Assembly (NCBI GenBank): GCA_949128115.1
Contig: OX421963.1
Location: forward strand, 1-64,000
Length of the DNA stretch: 64,000 nucleotides
Direction of reading: 5' to 3'
Origin: Anaspis maculata
Taxonomy: Eukaryota; Arthropoda; Insecta; Coleoptera; Scraptiidae
Shown: piece after piece, positions 23,701 through 34,799 of the stretch
Position numbering within the stretch: the first letter of the stretch is position 1
How the letters are laid out: every line of letters starts with the position of its first letter
Program-made: the position numbers and the translations under genes
The notes under the pieces: model-generated
Seen by the model: only the letters and a program-made list of their open reading frames with translations
What the model was told of the DNA's origin: nothing
The model's database searches: none

Positions 23701-24415
23701 TAGTCGATCTAAAAAAAGACAATTGTTATTTCGTTAGTGTCTGGATGTCTGTCTCTATTCATTCAGAGACTTTTGGATCAACAAAGAACAATTTTATTTC
23801 AAGAAAAAATATATCAATTCATGTCAGGAAGGCAATATCAATGATTCAATGTAATCAATTTTATATCATACAATATTCAATAAATTCAAAGGTGTATTCA
23901 ATATCATGAATTATCAGTTCAACTCAATTTGTAATAAAATGCAATAGAAAGTCAGTTGATTACAAGATCAAGGCAATGCAATATCAATCCAAGAAAGTTC
24001 AATAATTATTCAGTGAAATGCAATCAATTCAATAACTCCATTTTCACACTATTTTGAAATGCAATGTGCAAGTCACTGATGCAGAGAGAATAAGAGGAAG
24101 ACGAGAGATACAGAGAATCTCTGAAACAGATGGTATTAGTTCCACGGATGCACCTAGAACACTCTTTCAATCATACGACTCTTTCCTTCAGCACAGACAA
24201 AAGGGATTGCAAAGGGATCTATAATACAAGAGAAAGAGAAAATGAACATCAATAAGTAAGGTATGTTGGACGTCTTTTAAATGTATGATAATCAATCATG
24301 TACAATAAAATATCGGATGCATCCTCTGGATGTCTTTGAATATCATAATAAAGCATGTTGAATAAAATATTCCCAATCTGTAAAGGAAACTATGATAAAT
24401 ATTTGAACCTCAGGA
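23701..24415. repeat. AT-rich low-complexity (CAAT-rich)
   Basis: From about 23770 to 24060 the sequence is dominated by CAATATCAAT/TTCAATAA-type words with no coding sequence. GGATGTCTTTGAATATCATAATAAAGCATG near 24327 repeats a variant found near 24267. Function unknown. Confidence 0.4.
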
Positions 24416-24419
24416 CATA

Positions 24420-25156
24420 ATCAAGTACCTATGAAGAGGACAGAAAAACAGATCCTAACGTAGTTGGAAAAGTATTTTGAGCTCGCAAGACACGAAAGGA
24501 AGGATTGTCCGCCCTTGGTAGCATAGCGTTCAACGGGGTATCTACTTAAAACTCCAAGCCAAAGAGGGTAAAAATTTATTTTTTTGAGATCCCTATTAAC
24601 CAACCACAGAACCTGGCCTGCAACCAGCCAACATTCCTTTTCAGCTGATGGTCTTAGATAGTTGGTCGGGGAGAAGGACTCATCCATAGGTCTTGTATAA
24701 AAGGCGGTATCACTGCTTGTGCAGACTGGACTACAGGTCACCAAGGTGATACCTGTCGACCAGAAAGTTAGCATTAGGTGTATGGGCCTAAGGTCCACGA
24801 ATAAGCGAGACATCACCCAGGGCGTCCTCTCACTACCAAGTATACTAGCCTCAGAACAAGAGTCCATTCATACAGGAGGATAGTCAAGATTGATCAAGGT
24901 AGACCTTATAAATACGAGTATGGAAGAATTATTCAAACGGGACAAAAGAAATGATGGATAATTGTTTGACCATTTTATCATGCTTTGTGACAAGCTTGAC
25001 GTCTCACGTCTCTCGCCTTGTTGTCCCACTAGACTTTGGCTCTAAACAACAGTGACCTACACTCTACAGTGTATTTCCTTGCTTACGTTAATGTGATCAC
25101 CCCATTTCAGTTATGAATGCAACAATGAACCAATGACATTTTTCTGACATAAATCA
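24420..25156. other. Unrecognised stretch with a TATA-like box
   Basis: No gene is recognised. TATAAAAG at 24696-24703 is a good TATA match on the plus strand, and the following 150 bp have few repeats. It may be part of an LTR or of a host promoter, but no partner LTR and no downstream ORF were found. The 148-codon minus-strand ORF (24421-24867) lacks similarity that I can see. Confidence 0.3.
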
Positions 25157-25160
25157 TAAA

Positions 25161-25368
25161 AATTATATCCCAATTTTCCTCCGGATTTTAGCTTACATCG
25201 CTTATTATACATTATGCTTAGCTTAGCTTTTTTAACATTATATAGACTCCAGCGCCCTAAACGCGCGCAGTTACGGCATAGTACGCTTAGAGCTCGCATG
25301 CATTTATCATTGTATTATTTTGGATGAAAACATTTTTTTTGAAGATTCTCGTTAGCGAACATTCAATT
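25161..25368 (+). repeat. 5' LTR (208 bp)
   Basis: It starts AATTATATCCC and ends ATTCAATT. Shared blocks with the 3' LTR include TTTTCCTCCGGATTT, ATGCTTAGCTTAGCTTTTT, ATTATATAGACTCCA and GCTCGCATGCATTTATCATTG. ATTATATAG may act as TATA box. It starts with AATT and lacks the TG..CA ends common in other LTRs. Confidence 0.88.
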
Positions 25369-25385
25369 GGCGCAGTCGGTAGGAT
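25368..25385 (+). promoter_or_regulatory. tRNA-Ser primer binding site
   Basis: TGGCGCAGTCGGTAGGAT directly follows (and overlaps by one T) the 5' LTR. It is the exact complement of the 3' end of a common animal tRNA-Ser plus CCA, the primer known for the 17.6/297 group of insect Gypsy elements. It primes minus-strand DNA synthesis. Confidence 0.9.
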
Positions 25386-25653
25386 CACTCTGTCAAAAAC
25401 GTGTTCTAAAATAGTGCGTCTAAGTTCCAAAAAACGCGCTAAGACACGGAGCATTTTGATGCTTTAAACCGACAGACGAACCTACAACCCACAAAGAGAT
25501 AGTGACGAACTTTAGAGTGTGGATCCAATCGTAATAATTGAGGCCTTCCACACCAAAGTTCCGAACAACAAGTCCGAGATCAACACGACTACGAACCAAA
25601 TCGAACCGATGTCCACAGCAGCGATATACCTGATCACGCTGTAAGTACACTTT

Positions 25654-26856
25654 ATGTCTCTAAGCGGCCGTAACTCCGGTTCAGATTCAGATTCAGAGGG
25701 GAATTTAGACGCGAAGGTCGAAGACGCTATCTTGTCTTTCCGCTTGTTAGGATTAAGCAAAAGCAGAAGGTTTAGATCGCGTTCCCCTCATAGAAATAAC
25801 GAAATAGAATTACGCACAGCCAAAATTCTAGCAAATATGGCAACAGGAGCAGCTCCCACGGTACAACAAGTAATGCAGCAAGTACCCCTTGGGAACTCTC
25901 CGAATGTAGTGCCACAAATTTTTAAAGATGCCTACCTTAATATGGTTCCTGAGTTTACAGGAGACCAGGCTTTATTAGGCGATTATTTACGCCTCGCAGA
26001 AGATATAATTGTAAGTTTTTATAACAATCAAAATCCGGATGATTTTCAGAACAAATACATACTAAATTGTTTGAAAAACAAAGTTACAGGTAAAGCGAAA
26101 AGCGATATCTCAACCTACACAATAGATTGTTGGCTGGATTTAAAATCCGCTTTGTTAGCAACTTATGCAGATAAGCGCGACCTGCAGTCCTTAACGTTGG
26201 AGCTATGCGAGCTCAGACAAGCTCGTATGTCGGCTATTGAATTCTTCAACGCTATACAGAAAAACCTAAGTTTACAAATAGCCTATTGCACAAATAATTT
26301 TCCAAACGACAAAAAAGTTCACCTGATAGAAAATGCCACAGATTTAGGGCTTAAGGTGTTCCTCAAATATTTAAATAAACCAGTCGGTGACTACATCACC
26401 ACGCGCAATCCAGCGACGCTTCAAGAAGCGTTAAGTATTTTAACCAATGATTTTCAAATAAATCAAAAAACAAACCCCGTCGGGCCAGCGGCTCCCTATC
26501 AAGCACGATACCCGCCAAGGTTCGGGAAAAATCCCCAATTTCAGTACCCAAATAAACAATTTCAAAATTATCAGACAACGCAAAGACTACAATATCAAAA
26601 TCCGAAACCATATAACGCATTTCAACCAAACCCAAATTACGTACCGGCAAACAAACCGGTACCCATGTCAACCTCAACGATAAATAATAATAATTTTCAA
26701 AAATATAAAAATAAGCCATTCATAACTCACCACAATATAGAAGAAGGAAATCCTCCAGAGAATGTAATCGAGCCCTCTGCCAAAAATACAGTGCAGGACA
26801 GACGAAACCATTTTTTAGAGGAACAAGCCTCGAATCACCAATCGTTGAATTATTGA
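25654..26856 (+). CDS. gag: Errantivirus Gag
   Basis: An intact 400-codon ORF from ATG. It would form the particle core and package genomic RNA. The N-terminus is serine- and arginine-rich; the middle (residues about 85-260) is helical and matches the capsid-like layout of errantivirus Gag proteins. The C-terminal third is rich in N, Q, P and Y, with no CCHC zinc knuckle, which is usual for this group. The stop at 26854-26856 overlaps the start of the open pol frame, and a frameshift site lies 43 bp upstream. Assignment rests on position and overall composition more than on a single motif. It is the only intact ORF of the element. Confidence 0.8.
   Translation: MSLSGRNSGSDSDSEGNLDAKVEDAILSFRLLGLSKSRRFRSRSPHRNNEIELRTAKILANMATGAAPTVQQVMQQVPLGNSPNVVPQIFKDAYLNMVPEFTGDQALLGDYLRLAEDIIVSFYNNQNPDDFQNKYILNCLKNKVTGKAKSDISTYTIDCWLDLKSALLATYADKRDLQSLTLELCELRQARMSAIEFFNAIQKNLSLQIAYCTNNFPNDKKVHLIENATDLGLKVFLKYLNKPVGDYITTRNPATLQEALSILTNDFQINQKTNPVGPAAPYQARYPPRFGKNPQFQYPNKQFQNYQTTQRLQYQNPKPYNAFQPNPNYVPANKPVPMSTSTINNNNFQKYKNKPFITHHNIEEGNPPENVIEPSAKNTVQDRRNHFLEEQASNHQSLNY
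26811..26817 (+). promoter_or_regulatory. -1 ribosomal frameshift slippery site
   Basis: TTTTTTA occurs in exact X-XXY-YYZ register with the gag frame (T, TTT, TTA). The -1 frame is open from here through the gag stop into pol. This is the canonical slip site used for Gag-Pol synthesis in retroelements. A downstream stimulatory structure was not assessed. Confidence 0.75.
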
Positions 26857-28998
26857 GATTGGACCACGAAAAATCTTCCTTACCCTATATCCTTATATCC
26901 TATGAAAATTTTACTTTGCGATGTCTAGTCGATACTGGGGCCACGAAGAGCTTCGTAAGCCCCGAAATTGCGGAAAAACACTGCCCCAGAAACATTAAAA
27001 AAGACCCACTAAAAATAAAAACCGCCCATGGCACGACGCAGGAAAATTTCAGCATGATAATCAAAACTCCTGAAATTTTTAAATCGGACACAACCGTCAA
27101 ATTTTATTTATTCAAATTTCATCAATATTTCGACTGTCTCCTAGGATGGGACATCCTCAAAGCATTAGGAGCAGTTATTGACGCGAGCAAAGAGGAGCTC
27201 ACGACTCCCAAAACAAAAATTAAATTGCATCACGAAAATATTGTGAACGAGTGTAATTACTTTCATACGATTGAACCACGTACACAGAAAATTGTTAAAC
27301 TCAACATGAAAAATATCTCCAATGGTATTGGAATTTTGCCATACCAGAAATTTTCAAATCTAGAAATCCCTGAGAGCTTGGTTAAAATTATTAACTACGA
27401 AACCATCTGTTCCGTTTTGAATGCGACAGAAAGCGAAATTTCTTTCAACCAATCACAAGCTTTTGAAACCATTGAGGTCTCGGAATCTGAAACCGACGAT
27501 TTCGAAAGTCTAAACAGCTTTGATTGCGAGAAGTTTAGCTTCGACTTGTCCAAAGTCAGAACCGAACACATGAATGAAGAAGAGAAAAGAGAAATAACCA
27601 AACTCTTAGTGGAATATAGAGACATTTTTCATTTCCCAGATCAGAAATTGACTTTCACAAATTCCGCCAAGCATACAATAAAACCGAAAGACGATAAACC
27701 CATATACACGGAGAGTTATCGCTACCCCTACGTGCATAAGGAAGAAGTCAACAAACAAATTTCAGACATGCTTGACCAGGGAATTATTGAACATTCAAAT
27801 TCATCCTTCAATGCGCCAATTTGGGTCGTTCCAAAAAAAATTGGATGCAACAAATAAACGGAAATGGCGTCTAGTCATAGACTACAGGAAATTAAATGAA
27901 AATACTGTAGATGATCGGTACCCTTTGCCAAATATTTCTGATATATTGGACAAATTGGGCCGAAGTCAATATTTTTCATGTATCGACCTGGCTAGTGGAT
28001 TTCACCAGCTCGAAATGGACCCTAGCGACGTCGAAAAAACTGCTTTCAGCGTGGACAATGGCCATTACCAATTTAGACGTATGCCCTTCGGGTTAAAAAA
28101 CGCGCCCTCATCGTTCCAGCGCGCTATGGACAACATTTTGAGAGGTATTCAGAATGAAACCTGCTTTGTTTATCTGGACGACATTATAATATTCAGTACT
28201 TCACTCCCAGAGCATATTGTCAGACTCCAGGAAGTCTTCGAAAGGCTCAGAAGGGCCCATTTGAAAATCCAGCTGGTCAAATCAGAGTTTCTTAAAAGAG
28301 AGGTCCAATACCTAGGACATGTCGTCACTCCACAAGGTATTAAACCAAATCCAGACAAAATTTCGGGAATTGAAAATTTTCCAATTCCAACAACCAAAAA
28401 ACAACTAAAGGGATTTTTGGGACTAGTTGGATATTACCGGAAATTGATCAAAGGCTTTGCAAAAATTACAAAACCACTTACGTCACGATTGAAGAAAGAT
28501 ACAGAAATCAACGTCAAGGACGAAGATTACTCCAAATGTTTTAACCTATGTGAAACACTTTTAACAAATGAGTCATTGCTCCAATACCCAAATTTTGAAT
28601 CCCCATTCTTACTCTCCTGCGATGCAAGCAACTACGCTATAGGCGCAGTTTTATCCCAAGGTCCAATAGGGTCGGACCTACCAATTGCATACGCATCAAG
28701 AACCCTTAATGCCCACGAAATCAATTATTCGACCATAGAAAAAGAGCTACTTGCCGTAGTCTATGGAACCAAAATGTTCAGGCATTACTTATTTGGTCAA
28801 AAATTCAAGGTCATCAGCGACCATAAGCCCCTTCAGTGGATAATGTCACTCGAAGAGCCCAATTCAAAATTAGTGCGTTAGCGACTGAAGCTGGAGGAAT
28901 ACGACTACGAAGAAGTCTATAAAAAAGGGAAATTGAATTCCAACGCTGATGCCCTTTCGCGGGTTCCCAACCTAAATCTGTTGACGGAAACAGAATTC

Positions 28999-29423
28999 GG
29001 CAATGTCCACATATTAAATGCCGATTTATTTGAAGCCCCAGAGGACTTCTCCCTGGCGCACCGTGTCTCAGAAGACTTAATCATGAATTCTGGCATAGCC
29101 AGGACTTTTAAAGAAAAATTCGGCAACGTCCTAACACTTGTCAGTCAACATAAAACAATAGGAGATGTGGCTTCCCTGAAACTATTGGACAGATACATCT
29201 ACTATTAATAACAAAGAAAAACTTTTATGACAAGCCCACTTACGAAGACCTTAAAAATTCTCTAATTGCTTTAAAACAGATTTGCTTGAGACATAGTGTC
29301 AGAAATTTAGCCATACCAAAGTTAGGATGCGGTTTGGATGGACTAAATTGGGAAGAAGTGTTCCCAATGATTATATCAGTTTTCAAAGGCGCAAAAATGG
29401 ACGTCTTTATTTACATTTTGAAT
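28999..29423 (+). other. OARD1/TARG1-like macro domain inside pol
   Basis: About 142 codons between RNase H and integrase encode DLFEAPEDFSLAH, SEDL, GIA..FK.KFG, GDVA.LK....YIYY, then in the next frame ITKKN, KPTYEDL..SL and IPKLGCGLDGLNW. This order and spacing match the cellular ADP-ribose-glutamate hydrolase OARD1 (TARG1). The lysine after IT (29214-29216) and the aspartate in GCGLD (29337-29339) match the residue types reported as catalytic there. A stop at 29206-29208 with a one-base shift splits the domain in this copy. It would remove ADP-ribose from proteins or bind it. Role in the element is inferred: countering host ADP-ribosylation. Confidence 0.8.
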
Positions 29424-30897
29424 AATGAGATTCCCGAAGAAACCGAAGAAAATAACCCTTTCTTCGAGTTTATGGAAGATTCAAACACAAAACCACCAAT
29501 CGACAGTCAGTCAATGATTGTCGAGCTCGGTGACGACAGGACCGATATTCCTGACGATCACCCTGACGACACTCCAGACATAATCCCTGACGACGTAACC
29601 GTGCACTCCAATTTTGAAAACCCAGTCGCTGAAATTCCGATTTCAGAAGACCCCATAAATTTTGGAAAAAACCAAATCGAATTCATTTCAGTTAAAATGA
29701 GCCCATTACCCCCGACAGTGATCAGATTATTTGAGAATCCAAAAATCAGATACACAGTCCAAATTTCAGAAAAGGATCAAGAAGAGGAAATCAAAGAATT
29801 CCTAAAAGAATATATTGTCCCCAATGTCAATTACACTGTCACCTTTTCAAACGATAAAATGTACAAACAATTTAGTAATGTCGTACAGCTTCATTTCAAT
29901 GATTCCTTCAAATTCAAGAAATGCACTAAAACTTTGATAGACATCGAAACCCTCGATGAACAGATAAACATTGTAGAAGGCTACCACGAAGGTAAAACCA
30001 ATCATCGTGGCATGACCGAGACCCATTCAAAACTATCCAAAAAATACTATTGGCCAAATCAAATGAAAACTATTCAAAATTCCATTAATCAATGTGAAAT
30101 CTGTAAAGTCGTCAAGCATGACAGAAAACCCTTGAAAATAAAATACAACATTACTCCCACGCCGATGAAACCATTCGAGATTATTCACAACGACGTTCTA
30201 ACTTATAATACTTCCAAATTTTTGACAATCATTGACGCCTTCAGCAAATACGCTCAGGCATACATGCTATCTAGCACCCGCAAGCTTCAGAAATTGCCGA
30301 AAATCTGTTGCAATACTTTTCACACCACTCGGTACCCGAAATATTGATCACCGATAACGGTTCAGAATTTGACAACGGTCTAGTGAAAGATTTCCTGAAT
30401 CTTCACAAAATCAAAGTCCATTTTTGTTCACCCCATCACCCGGAGAGTAACGGAATAATTGAGAGATATCATTCCACTATTTTAGAACACGTCAACTTGA
30501 TAAATAATCAACCTGATTTCAAAAGGGATGATATCAACACTAAATACAAATATGCCCCGATAAAATTTTCAGTTTTGTATAAAATCGTCAATGCTAATAT
30601 TTCAAATAAAAAAGAGAAAGTCATTTCTAAAGCAAACGAAAATAGAGAAGAAATTCCTACTTTACCAAAAGAAGTTTTCGCAAAAAGCAATTTCAGATCG
30701 AAACTTCGTAATCGATTCAAACCAGAAAAAATCATCAGTGTGAATCCCATTGGAAAAACCATGAAACCCAGAGTTTTGTCCAATAAAACTGGACGTAAAT
30801 TCCACAAACTACATATTTCCAATATCAAACGCCCTACTAAAACAACACCTCCTATTCCAGGTCCATCTACTTCAGACTAGGACAATGTTACAAAGAT

Positions 30898-32493
30898 TTG
30901 ACAAACAACCCCGGAATACTACCAATAAAAACGGGACCCGCAAGACTTCAAACTTCTACTCACACGTTCATACATTATTACGACTTAACTAACCTAATCA
31001 ACGAATACGAAAGACTAAAAAATCAATACCTCACGGTATCAAACTTGACTAAAACAAATCAAGTGTACGAACGCGAATTAGGAAATTACAATAATATTGT
31101 CCAATATTACAAAAATCTAATGGACGAAAAATTAAGACCATTTCAAAAACTATCAAGAAAGAAACGAATACTAATCGATGGATTAGGTTCTATTATTAAA
31201 CAAATTTCAGGCAATTTAGATGCCGAAGATGGCAAACATTTTGATGCAGTCATTGATGACTTACAACAAAATCAAAATTCGAGTATAAACCAAATCAACC
31301 AACAATATTCTATCAACAAGGAAATTATAGAAAATTTCAATAAAACTATACAGGACATTGAACATAACGAACTACTTATGGTCTCTTGAATAAGACAATT
31401 AGAATCACTAATGACGACAACCATAACCCATACTGACATACTGTTCGCAAAAGACATAATCAATCAATTAATAAACCTTTTTAATATAATTCTACATATC
31501 CTTCAAGATACAGAGAATTCAATAACATTTTGCAAGTTGAATATTTTACACCCCAGCATAGTAACAAGTGAAGAACTTTTAAAAGAACTCAATAGAATTT
31601 CCGAATTTTATGGAAACCAATTACCTTTTCCAGTAACTTTGTCTCAAATTCATAACTATGAGTCCCTAATAAAGCCTAGGTGTGCCATTAAAGGAAAACA
31701 AATAATTTTCTTTATGCCAATCCCCTTGCTGAATCCAAATTATTACGAATTATACTACTTTCTGCCTTTGCCTAACGAACACTCGTATACGATTATACCT
31801 TCTTCGAAATTCGGTCTAAAAAAGGGATCATAGTTATTGCCCTTAGTAGACAACTGTGTCTTGCTGAACGGTATCTATCGGAGCCTGATATCGCTCGCCA
31901 ACAATACTTGCGAACGCAACATTCTACTCGAAAACGACTTTTCGACTTGTTCCTACCAAAAACTACACCTCGAAGAAAACGCCTTAGAATTCATACCCGA
32001 ACTACAAAGCTACCTCGGGACCTTCGTCAAAGAAGAGCTCGTCAAAGAACATTGTGCCGAGTCTTGGAACACCCGCAAGAAGACCGGAACATTCCTGTTC
32101 GAGAATTCGTCCTGTACCATCTTCATCCAAGGGAGACCCTTGATTTTCAACGATGAAAGCAGTGGTCAACCACTCCACCTACAACTCTTCGACTTCGACT
32201 TCAAGAAACAAGAACAGTCAAAACTATCCGAGCTGAAGATCAAGCATTTGACCCTCAAGAAACTGGAGACCAACATCCAGCCGCTGACCCCCGTCCAGGC
32301 TGTACCCACGACATCACATTTCCACACGTCATCTATTATCATAGTCTATCTGATAATAATAACTGCAGCCTGCATAATCACATATCGTGTGATCAAGAAG
32401 AGACAGAAGAAGATGACAACGTCAGATGCACCGACAGCAGAACAAGAACGCGTCCCTGAAGACCAGCATTTCCCGAATATGGCGGAATTCTGA
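30898..32493 (+). pseudogene. env: Errantivirus Env (baculovirus F-like), broken
   Basis: One reading frame of about 530 codons interrupted by TGA at 31387-31389 and TAG at 31831-31833. A basic cleavage-type site RKKR (31156-31167) is followed by a hydrophobic glycine-containing fusion-peptide-like stretch and GNLD, the hallmark of F-type fusion proteins shared by errantiviruses and baculoviruses. The C-terminal part is cysteine-containing and ends with a membrane segment (about 32332-32385, isoleucine-rich) and a short basic tail. No signal peptide is seen at the frame start, so the leader was probably supplied by splicing from upstream. It mediated membrane fusion in its ancestor; this copy is inactive. 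Confidence 0.85.
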
Positions 32494-32527
32494 AAAGTTC
32501 GTCGGAGCCTCACACTCGCCCTGGAGG

Positions 32528-32734
32528 AATTATATCCCAGTTTTCCTCCGGATTTAGCTTACACCGCTTATTATATATTATGCTTAGCTTAGCTTTTTAA
32601 CCATTATATAGACTCCAACGCCCTAAGCGAACACCATTTACAACATTGCACGCTTAGAGCTCGCATGCATTTATCATTGTATTATTTTAAATAAAAACAT
32701 TTTTTTGAAGATTCTCGTGAACGAACATTTAATT
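32528..32734 (+). repeat. 3' LTR (207 bp)
   Basis: It starts AATTATATCCC and ends ATTTAATT, followed by the TAAA target copy. It differs from the 5' LTR at many positions, most in the stretch between CGCCCTAA and GCACGCTTAG. The polypurine tract before it is weak (CTGGAGG). Confidence 0.88.
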
Positions 32735-32739
32735 TAAAT

Positions 32740-34790
32740 GAATATAAATTATGAAACAGATTGAATAATGGACTTGCAAGCATTATGTAGACACGGCAGC
32801 TGTTCTCTGGAAGTCTTCAACATCGGGATGAACTTAAATCTTCTCTTTTCTAGGATCTGGAGCTTGAAAATATCCATTTCTCTCGTGTTCTTCTACCAGA
32901 CATCTGCCGACTATTTCTTGCTTTTTTCAACCCTCTCTTTTCTTGACGACCGCATCTCTCTTTTCAGGTGTATTACCAAAGCTAACGATGTTTTGAAATT
33001 AATTCTTGATAAGGCCTAGGAAACCGGAAGGTTACACTAGCATTTTTAATTTTGGTCAACAAATTGTTTCACGGTCAGCAAATTACAGACTGGTTTTGGG
33101 GTTGGGGAAGTAAAAGAACAGTTGTCAGTAAAAGAGTTATGTCTATGCTCACTTGGTTGGGACAGATAAAATTGGGAAAGATAAAACGCGCTCGCGGAAG
33201 GGAATATATCGTAAACAAAAACCGACTGCATCAACAGCGAGAGCACAGGCTATATACAAGTAGTGATTTGGAGGAACTCGAATCCTGGCAATCTCTCCGC
33301 AGAGCCGTCGACCAGGACCAATTGGCTTTCCTCGCTCCTTCCTCCGCCTGTGTGTGTGAGCCTTTATCCTCGCGCGTCTCCTCTCTCTCCACCCGGCTTC
33401 ACTCCCCATCATCATTCTCGGGGATTTGGGGTTGCGAACCAATATCGCATTACACCGCTCGCTCCGGGCCTCTTACAAAAATATACCGCGTTAAATTTTA
33501 TGGGCGTTTATGCGTAAGCACTCGGAATGAGGGAAATAAACGCGGCGGCGGTGGCTGCGGCGGCGAAAGACTCGAAAATAAAAAAAAAGTTCCCATTGCA
33601 AATCCACTCGTTTTCCGTCGTCGTCGTCCCGGTCGCCTTTCCCCGACATCTCATTTGAGAATGTGCAGAGAGGAATGAGAGAGGATGAGCAGCATGACGT
33701 CAAGTCTCTCGCACTTGATACTGGGCGAAGGCGGCGGTGGTGGCGGTGTCTGTGTGCGCGTATCATGAAATATTCATCAGCAACCTAACACTCTCAACTA
33801 TATTAAAAATCCCAAATAAGTTGGCTGTGTGCTCTGCCGGGATGCGGCGGATTGTGGGGAGGAAGCGGGAGGGCGTCCCGCGGTGATGAGCGCGAATGCA
33901 GGGCCGGACCCCATGTGGGTTCGTACCCAGCGACACGTTTCACTTGGCGAGAATCACACTCAATGTGATGCTTGTTCCAAAAACTAATTCAATTCATTCT
34001 TCTACTCGCGTATACGTTTATTTTTCATCGTAGTTATAGTGCCTTCAAGTGAAATGTGATTCGTATGAGCTATCAAAATTTCTCCTTCTCAAAACTATCG
34101 CATGGCTGAACTAGGTAACTGTAATCATACTTGAGCCAAACGTACTATACGTGCTTCTTTCATATTTCATGTCCCCTGAAGAATAAGAACTCAGGAAAGT
34201 ATAGTTGGGAAGCAGGCATATGAGGATATCTTCTTCATTAAAGCCTAGGTTCACCCTTGTGCATTGTTGCTTACCGATTGCATACGATTACGTGCCGACT
34301 ACTGAATTGTGGTGTATGGAGTTGAGTCGTCTGATGATGTGGTGTGTGGAGGCGACAGGAGGACACCCTGATGTCTGACAGCGATAATTGATGATGGAGG
34401 CAATAGTGCCTGAACGCCACAGAGAGGGACGCCCCGTTTCTCATATTCTGACGTGTATATTTTCAGTTGAGCCGTGAACCCGCTAATAAACAGCTAGAAT
34501 TTTTGCTTACGCGAAATACAAGCTGGGCCCAACCAGAACAAAACAGGCGGGATTTTCGACATTTCAACTCTTTCTTTTCCGGAAAGCTCTGGAGCGTCGA
34601 TTTTGTTTTGAAGGGTGATACCATTTGTCGACGAATCGTGTCTTGATGGGACTGGATCATTTTGCTGCACAAAAGAATCTCCGCTGTGCAAAAAAATATT
34701 GTGTCCAAAGAAAACAAAAGAAAAGAACAGCAAAGAGACGGTGAAAAAAATTACTTTATTTGAGTGCAAAATTTTCAATTAGTAACTAGG
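32740..34790. other. Mostly unique, GC-richer island; no gene recognised
   Basis: From about 33290 to 33900 the composition changes: CpG and CGG-rich runs, CT-rich stretches and GGCGGCGG tracts, unlike the AT-rich repeats around it. It has long ORFs on both strands (33052-33678 plus; 33149-33442 and 33491-33766 minus) but no recognisable domain. These ORFs are the expected by-product of GC-rich sequence. It may be single-copy host DNA, perhaps regulatory or a first-exon region. Confidence 0.4.
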
Positions 34791-34799
34791 CTGAAAAAC

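Larger units (their letters stand above)
26811..30880 (+). pseudogene. pol: Errantivirus Pol, broken
   Basis: The domains in order are these. Aspartic protease with LVDTGAT near 26925. Reverse transcriptase with YRKLNEN, PFGLKNAPSSFQ and catalytic YLDD (near 28170). RNase H with CDAS near 28620 and SDHKPLQW near 28820. A macro domain (28999-29423). Then integrase with an HHCC finger (H..H near 29980, CEIC near 30100), a D at HND (near 30190), TDNGSEF (near 30350) and SNGIIERYHS (near 30450). Breaks: an A-run of eight at 27833-27840 shifts the frame; an in-frame TAG at 28879-28881; a stop and shift near 29206; a frame change near 30290-30310. The region after the integrase E looks shortened. 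It cannot make a working polyprotein as it stands. Confidence 0.9.
25161..32734 (+). mobile_element. Errantivirus-type Gypsy retrotransposon, full length, inactivated
   Basis: The order is LTR, primer binding site, gag, pol (protease, RT, RNase H, macro domain, integrase), env, LTR. The 4 bp direct repeat TAAA flanks it (25157-25160 and 32735-32738). The LTRs (208 and 207 bp) have diverged noticeably, and pol and env carry frameshifts and stops, so the insertion is old. A separate env with a furin-type site and a C-terminal membrane anchor places it with insect errantiviruses, which act as endogenous retroviruses. It sits alone on the plus strand with no overlapping host gene. Confidence 0.92.

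Noticed and set aside
24421..24867. 148-codon minus-strand ORF
   Set aside because: No recognisable family, no supporting context; plausible by chance in this composition.
33052..33678. 208-codon ORF in GC-rich island
   Set aside because: Low-complexity Arg/Gly composition, long ORFs on the opposite strand as well, no domain, and no codon or start evidence.
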